DNA of 64,000 bases, taken from positions 1 to 64,000 of the forward strand of contig CAIXGS010000054.1 of NCBI GenBank assembly GCA_903919125.1, written 5' to 3'. Source of the stretch: an uncultured Spartobacteria bacterium. GTDB taxonomy: Bacteria; Verrucomicrobiota; Verrucomicrobiia; Chthoniobacterales; Chthoniobacteraceae. Numbering within the stretch: position 1 is the stretch's first letter; each line of letters opens with the position of its first letter. Below are positions 22,897 through 32,286 of the stretch, in pieces. The position numbers were made by a program, and so were the translations under genes. The notes beneath the pieces were generated by a model. The model worked only from the letters and a program-made list of their open reading frames with translations. It was not told the origin of the DNA and did not search any database.

Positions 22897-24168
22897 ATGA
22901 ATCGACGTTCCTTCATCCTGCGTTCCCTTGGTGCGACGCTTGCCTTGCCGAAATTGCCGTCTTTGATGGCCTCTTCGGTACAGTCGAATTCTGCCGTACA
23001 GAAAATCACTGGGGCCGGCTCCGGAGTTCCTCGCTTTGTCGCGATCGGGAATCTTCTCGGGTTTCAAGTGAAACAGTTTTTCCCGACGACACCCGGCAAG
23101 GAATACGAAAGCACCGCGCTGCTACAGCCCTTGGAGGAGAATCGGAGTCAGATGACCGTTTATCGCGGACTGGATCACGGCGTGAAGGGCGGACACTTCG
23201 CGGTTCATTCTTTTCTGTCCGGCGTGCTGAATTCCGAGGCGCAAAATCGCCCAGACAGCAATGTAACTCTTGACCAGTACCTCGCCGATGCAGTTGGCTT
23301 CCAGACGCGGTTCCCGTCGCTCACGATCGGTTCGGAAGGGGGCATCCACGGCGGCTGCCAAATCGCATGGACGAAATCCGGCGTGCGCGTACCGCCCGTG
23401 ACCGGTCCAGCGCAGTTGTTTGAAAAGCTTTTCGTCAGCGACTCCCCCGAACGACAAACACGCAGGGTGCAGGAGAATCATCTTCAGGGTTCGATTCTGG
23501 ATTCGGTCCGAGAAGAGGCCAACCGCCTCTCCCGCCAGATGAATCGAGAAGATCAGGACAAACTGGACGAATATCTAAGCTCAGTACGGGATGTGGAAAA
23601 GCGTCTGGAGTTGCGCCAACGCTGGGCCACGCAGCCCAAGCCGAAAGCGCCCTTCGACCAACCATCCAACCGCAGTATGGTTGAAGATCTCCCGCTACTC
23701 TACGAACTGATCGCACTCGCTTTGCAGACCGATTCCACCCGCATCGCCACGCTCGAAATCGGTGGCGACTTCATGCCGCAACACCTCGGTATTAAGAAGG
23801 ACTACCATGGCCTTTCGCATCACGGAAATGAGCCGGAAGCGATCGCGTCCCTGATTGCGCTGGAGAAGTATCAAATCATGCACTTCGGCAAGTTCCTCAC
23901 CCGCCTCTCGAAACTGAACGACGGAGACCGCTCACTGCTCGATTCTACGATGGTGCTTTTTGGGAGCGGTATGGGCGATGCGAACTCTCACAAAAACTCG
24001 GATCTTCCCATCGTCCTAGCCGGCGGCGGCTACCGACACGGCGAATTCCGCAAGGTTCCACTCGAGGGCAACCGTAAGACGCCACTGTGCAATCTCTTCG
24101 TTGATATTCTTCAAAGAATGGGCCTTGAGAGCGATCATTTCGGCAACAGCACCGGACGATTCGCCTAG
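22897..24168 (+). CDS. DUF1552 protein, Tat-type export signal
   Basis: A 423-residue protein that starts with a twin-arginine-like signal (MNRRSFILRSLGATLALPKL). The body matches DUF1552: VAIGNLLGFQVKQFFP, VYRGLDHGVKGGHFAVHSFL, DSNVTLDQYLADA, GHDFMP-like QHLGIKKDYHGLSHHG and a closing NLFVDILQRMG. DUF1552 proteins, related to sulfatase-like DUF1501 proteins, almost always sit beside a DUF1592-type cytochrome gene in Planctomycetota and Verrucomicrobiota, as here with the gene at 24190. The function of the pair is not known; a joint periplasmic enzyme is inferred. Confidence 0.9.
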   Translation: MNRRSFILRSLGATLALPKLPSLMASSVQSNSAVQKITGAGSGVPRFVAIGNLLGFQVKQFFPTTPGKEYESTALLQPLEENRSQMTVYRGLDHGVKGGHFAVHSFLSGVLNSEAQNRPDSNVTLDQYLADAVGFQTRFPSLTIGSEGGIHGGCQIAWTKSGVRVPPVTGPAQLFEKLFVSDSPERQTRRVQENHLQGSILDSVREEANRLSRQMNREDQDKLDEYLSSVRDVEKRLELRQRWATQPKPKAPFDQPSNRSMVEDLPLLYELIALALQTDSTRIATLEIGGDFMPQHLGIKKDYHGLSHHGNEPEAIASLIALEKYQIMHFGKFLTRLSKLNDGDRSLLDSTMVLFGSGMGDANSHKNSDLPIVLAGGGYRHGEFRKVPLEGNRKTPLCNLFVDILQRMGLESDHFGNSTGRFA

Positions 24169-24189
24169 GGCATCTTCGAGCCATCCGTG

Positions 24190-26688
24190 ATGAGAAGCAT
24201 CCGTCAGCTTTGCCTAGCCATTGTCCTGAGCGCGTCCGCGTCGTCCCACTCCTCGCTCGCCGAGGAACTCCCGCCGTCCGCCAAAGTGGCGCGAGAGTTC
24301 ATCGAGCAATACTGTCTGGACTGTCACGACTCCGGGACCCAGAAGGGCAAACGGAATTTCGAATCGTTCACGCTGCCACTGAAGTCGCTCCCAGACGCGA
24401 CTTCGGCGAGGCAGATGATGAATCAGATCGTGCTAAAAGAGATGCCGCCGAAAAAGGCTGAACAGCCAAGCGATGAGCAGCGACTGGCCGTAGTGCGTGC
24501 CCTCCGAGAAAGTTTGACCGCAGTCCGCAGCCAACTCGAAGCCAAACCATCGCACGCCGCCATGCGAAGACTTTCGAGCCGCGAATACGAAAACACGCTC
24601 GCCACTTTGTTTGGTCGGCGCGTGGACACCCTCGGGTTGACCGCAGATTTTCCGAAGGAAAAAACCACTCAACATATCGACACCATCGGACGAACGCTCG
24701 TGACGTCCGGCTTCCTCGTGGATCAATACTTTCAAGCGGCGAATCGTCTCGTGGAAACACGACTCGGAAAACCCACGCTGAAGCCTCAGCAATGGCGTTT
24801 TAACGGTCACTTCGTCCAGTACGAAGAACTTCATGGCGCCCACAGAGACGTCTTCAACTTCGGCTTCCTCAATCTCTACGAGCAGCCCAATACCGACACG
24901 CGCCAAGGTGGTTACGCCCACATCGAAGATTTCCTTCAGGGCGTTCCAGTCTCCGGTCTCTACGATATCGAAGTCGAAGCACAAGCGATGCATCGCGACA
25001 CGCATTACGATCCCACCATCTTTGGCATCGACTTCTCGGAGCCCTTTATTCTGGGCGTTGTTCCCGGCGATATTACCAAGGGCCACATTCATTACCCGCA
25101 GCCGATCGAACCACTACTCGCCAGCCAAACTGTTCCAGACGAAAAACTCACGTCCTTAAAATTTCGAGTCTGGCTGGAAGCCGGACAAACGCCTCGGTTC
25201 ATCTTCCCGAATGGTCCCTACGAGTCGCGTGCCTCGGTGATGACCATCAACAGGCTTTATAAAGATGAATTTAAAGCGAAGAACCCGGGTGCCGTGGATC
25301 GCGCTCATATTTTGCGCGAAGGGAAGTTGCCGCATATTCGCATTAGCAGCGTCAGGATCCAAGGACCGGCAGTCGAGGCAGGCGGCAGCGTCGAAGAAGT
25401 TGCGGTCTTCGGTAAAGACGGCTTTAAAGCAGAGCGCGCTTTGGACCAACTTCAAGTCTTCGCGGAAAAGGCGTGGCGTCATCCGCTGACAGAGACCGAT
25501 CTAGAGCCGATCCGCAGGCTTTTCGAAAAGCGACTGGAGGAAAAAGCCACTCCGCGCCAAGCCGCCCTTGACGCGCTGAAACTCATCCTCTGCTCCCCGA
25601 ATTTTCTGTATCTCAGCGAGAATACCGAGACAGGCTCGGCGACGCTAAAATCGTACGCCCTCGCATCTCGGCTTTCTTATGCCCTGTGGGCTGCTCCGCC
25701 AGATGGCGTTTTGCTTCAAGCCGCAAAGTCGGGCCAACTCACAAAGGAGGACGAACTTAAAAAACAGATCCAACGGATGATCTCCGATGAACGCATTTCT
25801 GGATTCGTGAACGGTTTTCTGGACAGTTGGCTGAATTTCCGTGATCTCGGCAGCCAACCGCCGCCACGAGAGACAAGCCGCTCTTACTACGCCGAAGATC
25901 TTCCCTCATCAATGAAAACGGAAGCTCGTCTATTCTTCCTAGACCTGCTCAAGAATAACGGCGCCGTCACACAATTCCTCGACGCCGATTACACTTTTGT
26001 TGATAAGAAGTTAGCTAAATTTTATGAGTTACCCGAGCAAAAGAGTCTGCGTCTCGCTGATGGCTTCAAAAAGGTAAGCCTCCAAGGCAATCATCATCGC
26101 GGTGGGCTACTGGGGATGGCAGGCGTACTCACGGTGAGCGCGAACGGAGTCGAAACCTCACCCGTCACCCGAGGCGTATGGGTCAGCGAAAATATCCTCG
26201 GCATCCAGCCGCCTCCTCCACCAAACGACGTGCCCGCGATTGAGGCCGATATCTCCGGAGCAACCTCCCTCCGCGAACGTCTAGAAAAACACAGGGCAGA
26301 CAAAATCTGCGCAGAGTGTCATCGCAAGATCGACCCACTCGGATTCAGCTTGGAGAGCTTCGATCCCATTGGACGGTGGCGAAGCAAATATCCAGAGCCG
26401 ACGAAAAAGGGAGTGGCCGCTCCAAAAGTGGATGCCTCTGGTGAATTTCTATCCGGCGAAACCTACGAGGACTTTACAGGCTTCAAAAAAATTATCCGTG
26501 AAACGCGTGAGGACCTTTTTACTCGGCACCTCATCAGCGAATTTCTTAGCTACGGAACCGGACGATTGATGGAACCTTCGGATGAGTTCCTGATTGATGA
26601 TCTTCTTGAGAAGGTGAAAAAAGACGGTCTCGGCTTGCGCACGCTGCTGGCCGAGAGCCTAACAAGCGGAATCTTCCGTTCACGGTAA
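24190..26688 (+). CDS. DUF1592-type planctomycete cytochrome protein
   Basis: An 832-residue secreted protein with the domain series DUF1587-DUF1595-DUF1592-DUF1588-DUF1585. The signal peptide lies in the first ~25 residues. A heme motif CLDCH follows near residue 42. DUF1592-like signatures include SYALWAAPPDG and DSWLNFRDLG; DUF1588 gives the second CxxCH (CAECHRKIDPLGFSLESFDP, near residue 705); DUF1585 closes with HLISEFLSYGTGRLM and DDLLEKVKKDGLGLRTLL. A GTG at 24187 directly precedes the ATG chosen here. It follows the DUF1552 gene after ~20 bp and is probably cotranscribed. Confidence 0.9.
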   Translation: MRSIRQLCLAIVLSASASSHSSLAEELPPSAKVAREFIEQYCLDCHDSGTQKGKRNFESFTLPLKSLPDATSARQMMNQIVLKEMPPKKAEQPSDEQRLAVVRALRESLTAVRSQLEAKPSHAAMRRLSSREYENTLATLFGRRVDTLGLTADFPKEKTTQHIDTIGRTLVTSGFLVDQYFQAANRLVETRLGKPTLKPQQWRFNGHFVQYEELHGAHRDVFNFGFLNLYEQPNTDTRQGGYAHIEDFLQGVPVSGLYDIEVEAQAMHRDTHYDPTIFGIDFSEPFILGVVPGDITKGHIHYPQPIEPLLASQTVPDEKLTSLKFRVWLEAGQTPRFIFPNGPYESRASVMTINRLYKDEFKAKNPGAVDRAHILREGKLPHIRISSVRIQGPAVEAGGSVEEVAVFGKDGFKAERALDQLQVFAEKAWRHPLTETDLEPIRRLFEKRLEEKATPRQAALDALKLILCSPNFLYLSENTETGSATLKSYALASRLSYALWAAPPDGVLLQAAKSGQLTKEDELKKQIQRMISDERISGFVNGFLDSWLNFRDLGSQPPPRETSRSYYAEDLPSSMKTEARLFFLDLLKNNGAVTQFLDADYTFVDKKLAKFYELPEQKSLRLADGFKKVSLQGNHHRGGLLGMAGVLTVSANGVETSPVTRGVWVSENILGIQPPPPPNDVPAIEADISGATSLRERLEKHRADKICAECHRKIDPLGFSLESFDPIGRWRSKYPEPTKKGVAAPKVDASGEFLSGETYEDFTGFKKIIRETREDLFTRHLISEFLSYGTGRLMEPSDEFLIDDLLEKVKKDGLGLRTLLAESLTSGIFRSR

Positions 26689-26762
26689 GACCGAATTTGG
26701 AGTACCTCGCGTGAGTCGCCAGAGCCGTCTTCCCAATGAAGGATGCAAAAGACTCGGAGTTT

Positions 26763-27047
26763 TCAGAAACCCGTCTCGTTGAGCTTTTTGGCAAACTCCA
26801 AGTCCAGCTCCGTGATTCCCCCAGCACTATGCGTCGTCAACTCCAAACGCACCCGCCGGTATCGAATGTCTATCTCGGGGTGATGATCCATCGCCTCCGC
26901 CAATTCACCCAACCGATTTACGAAATTTAGCGCATCCCGAAATTCTTTGAATTCAAACCAACGCTCCAAAACCTTACCGTCACAACTCCACCCAGTAGGC
27001 AATCGCTCAGCCGTAAGTTGAGTCAGCTCAGTTAATTTATACTTCAT
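26763..27047 (-). CDS. phhB: Pterin-4a-carbinolamine dehydratase
   Basis: A 94-residue protein of the usual size for this family, which dehydrates 4a-hydroxytetrahydrobiopterin to recycle the cofactor of aromatic amino acid hydroxylases. Family motifs are FKEFRDALNFVNRLGELAEAM..DHHPEI and LTTHSAGGITELDLEFA. No phenylalanine hydroxylase gene is nearby, a common situation; some members have other roles. Its promoter lies between it and the metalloprotease gene 27096-29804, which is in the same direction upstream with 48 bp between them, so cotranscription is possible. Confidence 0.93.
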   Translation of the reverse strand: MKYKLTELTQLTAERLPTGWSCDGKVLERWFEFKEFRDALNFVNRLGELAEAMDHHPEIDIRYRRVRLELTTHSAGGITELDLEFAKKLNETGF

Positions 27048-27095
27048 CTAGAACGTTGGATGTCGCGTTAAAAAAGCTGCTACTGCGTGATTCAA

Positions 27096-29804
27096 TTAAG
27101 GAGTCTGCGCCGGTGGCTTTGGTGCCGGCACCGAGGGCATTCCATTCATCGGCTTGTGCCCCAAGGCCCCGAGCACGTTCTGCTGGTTGAGGTACCAGTC
27201 GCGCAACGGACGTGAAAGCTGGGATTCCTTAAACTCGCGAAAGTTCTGGGCGTTTAGCGAAGCGTCTACAGCTTCCTTCAATTGTTTGCCCAAATCTGTC
27301 CGCGGCTCCGTCGCCCAACTTCGAAACGAGCCCGCGCCGTCGGCAAGCATACGCGCTGCGCTTAAACGCGTTTCAAGCTCGTACCGAAAGTCCGCGACCT
27401 CAACAAAGGACTTGTCCACCTTGCCTTTGTGCCGTTTCTCTTCGTTGCGACTGAGAATGATTTCCTTCGCCAAGTCGATGATACGCTTCTCCAATCGAGC
27501 CACGACGTCATCCTCTGCGACCTCCTCAAAACCCTGCACTGCAATATCCCGCGGGGCCTTTTCCAATTTCTGGCATAACAGTTTTAGCACCTCTTTTTCC
27601 AATGCCGTGAAGTACATTTTCCCACGACGAAGAATCAGGTCTTTGTCCTCTTTTGAGAACGACGCCGGCTGCTCATCCAAACCGGTAAACTGCGTATATT
27701 CAGGGGACTCTAGCAGCTTTTCCAACCTCTCTGAGAGCTGCTTCGCATCGACCTTCGCGACAACTTCTACGCCTGCGGGCTCCCCTTTAAGCTCCAGTTT
27801 CAAATCCACGGGAACGAACGAAAATACCGCGCGATCCACACCTCCGAGTTTTTCCACTTGCTCGTTGAGCGCTTTGAAATGCGCGCGGTAAACCTCCTTT
27901 TGATTCAGCGGTCCAACAAACGGAAAATTCCGTTCCACGCGCAGGGAACGCTGTCCTGCCTTGAACCAAGATAAGAGCCGACCGTAGATTTCAGCTATCC
28001 GCTTCGCAGCCACTTCAGGATTCAAACCCAGCTGATCCAGTGGGCGCTTATCTCGGGGATCGCGCGGAGCCTTTGCCGCAATGAACTGCTCAATGACGCT
28101 ATTTGGCAGATTTTTAATCTCCTCTCCAATAGAGGCATAAGCCCCCACCAAAGGCTCATTGCCATAATCAAAAGGAGCCACATCCCCATAAGTCTGCGCA
28201 TCTTGATCCGTTCCAAACAGCATCCGTTTGTCCACCACTTCGGTGCTCGCTAAATAGCCCCAGCGAATCGCCGCGTTGTCATACGGCAAAATCTCTGTCG
28301 TCTTACGAATCTTGCGGCCCACAAAAGCAGCGGATTTCAAATCAAGGTAATCCATCACCGATGCCGCGGGCACTCGGTCGGTATGGAGCTTAGTTTCGTC
28401 ATCGGCGATATAAGCTGAGAACCACTCGGAAAGCTCCTTCTGCGTCAAAGTCGCACTCACACTCGCGCCAAAATTGTGACGGAGCCCAAGCACATGCCCC
28501 ACTTCATGTGCGACCACTTCCCGAACATAATCCCCGGCGACGCGTTTAGCTGCGGCGTCACTAAACTTTGGATCCGCAAGCGCGGCCTCTAGCCCCGCAG
28601 CGAAACTTTCCGCAAAAGCCACGACGTCTGTTTCGCACGCCCGAGCGTTCGAAAAAAACGCACCATGTTCCGACCCAGCTTGCTCTCCAAACTTCTTCGG
28701 CGCAGGTGCCGGCGGATTCGCGGTGACAGAACGCATATTCCGCAATAAGGCGCGGGCGCGAGCACGTCCCGTAAACGAGAACGTACTCGTCATAAACGCC
28801 TGCCCTCGCTGGGACGCCCCCGAGCGTGGATCCACGATCACGTCGGCATACGCGAACCCCGCGTTATCCCAAGGCACCCACTGCACCAAACTGAACCGCG
28901 AATCGGGAGCCGTCACGCCCTCAGGCGCTTTTGCAGCTTGCACCACCTCTCGGCCAAACGCTCGGTTCCAATACAAAATCCCATCCTTCACAGCCCCCTC
29001 GTATTCTGCAGGCGTATTGGCACTGTAATAAATGACCACAGGTTTGCGGATATCAAAAAGAGCGATGTGACTCGCAGTCCGGCCCGTTTCATTTTCAATT
29101 TGTGGGTAAGACTCAAAAAAACGCACATAGCGAGAAACCGAGGGCCCCTGCTCCTTGGTCTTAAAATCACTGGGGAGATATTCCGAAATGAAATAACGAA
29201 TCTCAAAGCGGTCCTCCTTATTCGGGTCGTTTTGACGGTCGCGCACCTGCGCGCTCTGACGCACCACGAGCTGATCGCCCTCTGGACGCACCTCAAAGAT
29301 TCGCCCTTGAGGAATCTCCAAAGATCGCGCTTGAGAAATGGGACTGCGCCCGGGAATCGCAGTGGACGGCTCGGAGGCCGCATACCAAATGTCGTTGAAG
29401 ACACGGCGCATCCCCGCGTTGAAGTCGAAAACAACTCTCGAATCATCCTGCGAGACGATTGGAAACGTGGTAAGCAAACGTCTGGTAGGCAGGTCTTTCG
29501 TAACGACCAACCCCTCGCTCGATTCGTACATATCGACTCCATCATGAAAGATCTCGAATCGAACAATTCTACCGGCGAGGGAGGTGCTTGTCGCGGCCAC
29601 CATTTGCGGAATAACAGAGGCTGAAATCAAAAATTCGCGCCCTAATGCAGCCTTATCCAAGGCCAAGTGATTGTTTGCAGCAGGTCTAATCGCCCAAGAC
29701 TTCGAGGCAACGGGCGCCGTGGATGGCGGAGGTTCCTGCGCCCTCAACGGAATGAGGGTCGAGGTACAAAATGCAACGGTAAAGCTCAGGAGGGGTGTCT
29801 TCAC
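27096..29804 (-). CDS. Secreted zinc-dependent metalloprotease
   Basis: A 902-residue exported protein, GTG start at 29804, signal peptide MKTPLLSFTVAFCTSTLIPL. It matches the DUF5117/DUF5118-type bacterial metalloproteases: an N-terminal beta-rich region (~60-260), KPVVIYYSANTPAEY, and the metzincin zinc site HEVGHVLGLRH (H433, E434, H437, H443) followed by NFGAS and a Met-turn-like SVMDY. A long helical C-terminal part (600-880) has no assigned role. Probably a periplasmic or outer-surface peptidase. Confidence 0.9.
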   Translation of the reverse strand: MKTPLLSFTVAFCTSTLIPLRAQEPPPSTAPVASKSWAIRPAANNHLALDKAALGREFLISASVIPQMVAATSTSLAGRIVRFEIFHDGVDMYESSEGLVVTKDLPTRRLLTTFPIVSQDDSRVVFDFNAGMRRVFNDIWYAASEPSTAIPGRSPISQARSLEIPQGRIFEVRPEGDQLVVRQSAQVRDRQNDPNKEDRFEIRYFISEYLPSDFKTKEQGPSVSRYVRFFESYPQIENETGRTASHIALFDIRKPVVIYYSANTPAEYEGAVKDGILYWNRAFGREVVQAAKAPEGVTAPDSRFSLVQWVPWDNAGFAYADVIVDPRSGASQRGQAFMTSTFSFTGRARARALLRNMRSVTANPPAPAPKKFGEQAGSEHGAFFSNARACETDVVAFAESFAAGLEAALADPKFSDAAAKRVAGDYVREVVAHEVGHVLGLRHNFGASVSATLTQKELSEWFSAYIADDETKLHTDRVPAASVMDYLDLKSAAFVGRKIRKTTEILPYDNAAIRWGYLASTEVVDKRMLFGTDQDAQTYGDVAPFDYGNEPLVGAYASIGEEIKNLPNSVIEQFIAAKAPRDPRDKRPLDQLGLNPEVAAKRIAEIYGRLLSWFKAGQRSLRVERNFPFVGPLNQKEVYRAHFKALNEQVEKLGGVDRAVFSFVPVDLKLELKGEPAGVEVVAKVDAKQLSERLEKLLESPEYTQFTGLDEQPASFSKEDKDLILRRGKMYFTALEKEVLKLLCQKLEKAPRDIAVQGFEEVAEDDVVARLEKRIIDLAKEIILSRNEEKRHKGKVDKSFVEVADFRYELETRLSAARMLADGAGSFRSWATEPRTDLGKQLKEAVDASLNAQNFREFKESQLSRPLRDWYLNQQNVLGALGHKPMNGMPSVPAPKPPAQTP

Positions 29805-29968
29805 AATGGTGTGTTTCTTTAGCGGATGAGATGCCGTTTTACCCGCCCTTTTGCAAAAAATCCGTTTTCTCGGGACGGCTACGATATCCCGCGCTCGGCC
29901 TCACGACATCATAAACAGCCGCGATCAGGAGCTGTTGATAATGTCGAGTAGCCTCTCTCCTTTGGCTT

Positions 29969-31102
29969 CTATTCGCGCAAAAGACGGGCCACAGCAGAGG
30001 CCGCACGTGAACCTGCACCGGGCTCACCCAACTTGCTGATGACCTCCATAAACGCCTCCTGCTGGTTACTGCGTTCCTTCTGCTTATCAAGCAGTTCGCC
30101 CATCGCACGAGCCAGTCGCTTTGGTGTGGCCCGCCCCTGCAAAAGTTCGGGAGCCACGAGGCGCCCCGCAATCACATTGGGCATGCCAATGAATGGAATG
30201 CGCACCAGCAGCTTGCCCGCCAGCCAAGTGAGTGCCGCAACCTTGTAGGTTATGATCATCGGCAAACCAAAATACGCCGCCTCCAAAGTCGCGGTCCCCG
30301 AACAAACCATACCCGCCGTCGCCTCCTGCGCGAGGGAGTAAAACCGATCCTGTCCCACCTTGCAAAAGGACGGATCAAAGCGACGCTCGCTCAGGTGCTC
30401 AAGCATCCACGCAGCCTGGCGTACGTCGGCCGCCGCCGCCTCAAAACGGATCCCCGGCTGACTCGCGCTTAGCAGACGAGCCGCCTCCAGCATAACCGGG
30501 AATAAGCGGCGCACTTCACGGTCGCGACTTCCGGGAAAAAGGCCGACAAGATGATCGTTACGCGGTGGGTTTGTCTTGAGGGGAGCGAGGCTGTCCAGCA
30601 TTGGGTGGCCCACAAACTCGGTATGCAGCCCCGAGGCCTCGTACAGAGCCTTCTCGAAGGGGAAAATACACAGCATTAAATCCAGATAGCGCGCCATCTT
30701 AGGAATACGCCCGCGGTTCCAAGCCCAGACTTGCGGGCTGATATAAAACACCGTTTTGAGCTGCGGACACCTCGCCTTCGCAGCCTCCGCCAACCGCAAA
30801 TTAAAACCAGGATAGTCGATTAAGAGCAGCATCTTAGGCTGCAACAATTCGATCTCTCCCAACATTCGCGCCATCTCCCGCTTAAAATAGCCCCACTTTT
30901 TCGCAACCTCCCAAATCCCCACGACGGCCTCCTCCGTCCACTCGCTAAAGGAGCTGGTTGCAAAGCGCCGCATTTTTGGACCGCCCGCGCCGCAAACCTG
31001 AAGCTTGGGTATTTCCGCCGTAAGCGCGGCAAGCAATTCCGCTCCGCGAGTGTCCCCGCTCGCTTCCCCAGCCACTACATATAGCAAAGGCTCGTCGCTC
31101 AC
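29969..31102 (-). CDS. lpxB: Lipid-A-disaccharide synthase
   Basis: A 377-residue LpxB, which condenses UDP-2,3-diacylglucosamine with lipid X to the lipid A disaccharide. Seen: VVAGEASGDTRGAELL, LLIDYPGFNLRLAEAAK, YISPQVWAWNRGRI, LCIFPFEKALY, VGHPMLD, LFPGSRDREV, GTATLEAAYFGLPMII, GMPNVIAGR and LLQG. GTG start at 31102 within a GTGA overlap (31099-31102) with the Gfo/Idh/MocA gene, so the two are translationally coupled. It shows the cell has lipid A and therefore an outer membrane. Confidence 0.97.
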   Translation of the reverse strand: MSDEPLLYVVAGEASGDTRGAELLAALTAEIPKLQVCGAGGPKMRRFATSSFSEWTEEAVVGIWEVAKKWGYFKREMARMLGEIELLQPKMLLLIDYPGFNLRLAEAAKARCPQLKTVFYISPQVWAWNRGRIPKMARYLDLMLCIFPFEKALYEASGLHTEFVGHPMLDSLAPLKTNPPRNDHLVGLFPGSRDREVRRLFPVMLEAARLLSASQPGIRFEAAAADVRQAAWMLEHLSERRFDPSFCKVGQDRFYSLAQEATAGMVCSGTATLEAAYFGLPMIITYKVAALTWLAGKLLVRIPFIGMPNVIAGRLVAPELLQGRATPKRLARAMGELLDKQKERSNQQEAFMEVISKLGEPGAGSRAASAVARLLRE

Positions 31103-32124
31103 AGCTTTTTGGAGACGAAGGGATGCGCCTTTCCATGCGCTTGAATCCGGTTAGTAATGTCCAGCGCTAGCGCCAACGCAGCCGTCGCTTCCCGACCGCT
31201 GACCTTCGGTTCGGCTCCCGCTTTTGCGCAGCGCACGAAGTCCAGCAACTCGCGCTTAAGCGGCTCCCCTTTTTCAATCGGCACAGGTTCCCGCAGGATT
31301 TTGCGGCCCGCAAATTCGCTGACCAAAGTCGTATCGCCCGAGGCGAAAAGCTTGGTTAAAAGCGAACTCTCCCTCCGATGTTCCTCAGCCATGCGATACA
31401 CAAAACCTTCCTGCCGCATGTAATCCAGCGAGAGATAACAATCCTCCTGAAACACTCGAATCTTTCGTAACCGCTCCGGACTCACACGAGAGACGGTCAA
31501 ATTAGCAATGCAGCCGTTCTCGAAATGAAGCCGCGCATTGGCGATGTCCTCACTGGCACTGAGAACTGGCACCCCAACCGCGTCCACAGAAAGCAAAGGG
31601 GAACGCACGAGATGCAGAATAATTTCCAAATCGTGAATCATAAGATCGAGCACGACACCAATTTCAGTGCTGCGATTGGGATAAGGAGAAAGCCGATGAC
31701 TTTCGATAAAACGAGGCTGATGTAACCGCGCCTCAAGGGCAGAAAGAACGGGATTAAATCGCTCCACATGGCCGACCTGCAGGGACAAGCCTTTGGCCTT
31801 CGCAAGATCTACCAATGCCTGAGCGTCAGCGGTGGTTTCCGTAATGGGTTTTTCAATCAGCACATGACGCCCACTCTCCAACAAGCGCTTGCCAATACTG
31901 AAGTGAAATGGCGTCGGAGTGGCTACTGTGGCGGCATCTACCGAGTTGATGAAGTCCTCCATCGAATCCGCAGCCCTGACCCCATGCGCGCGGGCCACTT
32001 CATTCGCCGCCTGAGTGTTTTGGTCGTAAACACAGCAGAACTCCGCGCCCGCAACCTCTGAAAGGATGCGGGAATGCAACCGGCCAATATGACCGGTACC
32101 TATGACGCCAATTCGAAAAGACAT
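31099..32124 (-). CDS. Gfo/Idh/MocA-family dehydrogenase coupled to lpxB
   Basis: A 341-residue NAD(P)-dependent oxidoreductase. It has a Rossmann start (FRIGVIGTGHIGRLHSRIL), the EKPITET motif and substrate-side residues VGHVERFNPVL and LDLMIHDLEIIL. The start at 32124 was chosen as the methionine just before the Rossmann strand. It overlaps lpxB by GTGA. In Acidithiobacillus, GnnA, a member of this family, oxidises UDP-GlcNAc for lipid A with amide-linked acyl chains; coupling to lpxB suggests a similar lipid A role, but the partner aminotransferase GnnB is not in the window. Confidence 0.9.
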   Translation of the reverse strand: MSFRIGVIGTGHIGRLHSRILSEVAGAEFCCVYDQNTQAANEVARAHGVRAADSMEDFINSVDAATVATPTPFHFSIGKRLLESGRHVLIEKPITETTADAQALVDLAKAKGLSLQVGHVERFNPVLSALEARLHQPRFIESHRLSPYPNRSTEIGVVLDLMIHDLEIILHLVRSPLLSVDAVGVPVLSASEDIANARLHFENGCIANLTVSRVSPERLRKIRVFQEDCYLSLDYMRQEGFVYRMAEEHRRESSLLTKLFASGDTTLVSEFAGRKILREPVPIEKGEPLKRELLDFVRCAKAGAEPKVSGREATAALALALDITNRIQAHGKAHPFVSKKL

Positions 32125-32286
32125 TACTCCTAAGCTTGGAACGGAAACGGGATTCTGCCAAGAGATAGTGCAAGGCTCGAAACGGGCGTCCATCTGCACT
32201 CGCCCCCAAGTGACACCAGCCAAGGACCAGAATGTATTGCTGGAACCTTTGAACCCACCCGATGATGTTCGACTCAAATCAAATTT

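Noticed and set aside
24433-25092. 219-codon minus-strand open frame opposite the DUF1592-type gene
   Set aside because: Antisense to a continuous, motif-rich protein; no start signal or domain.
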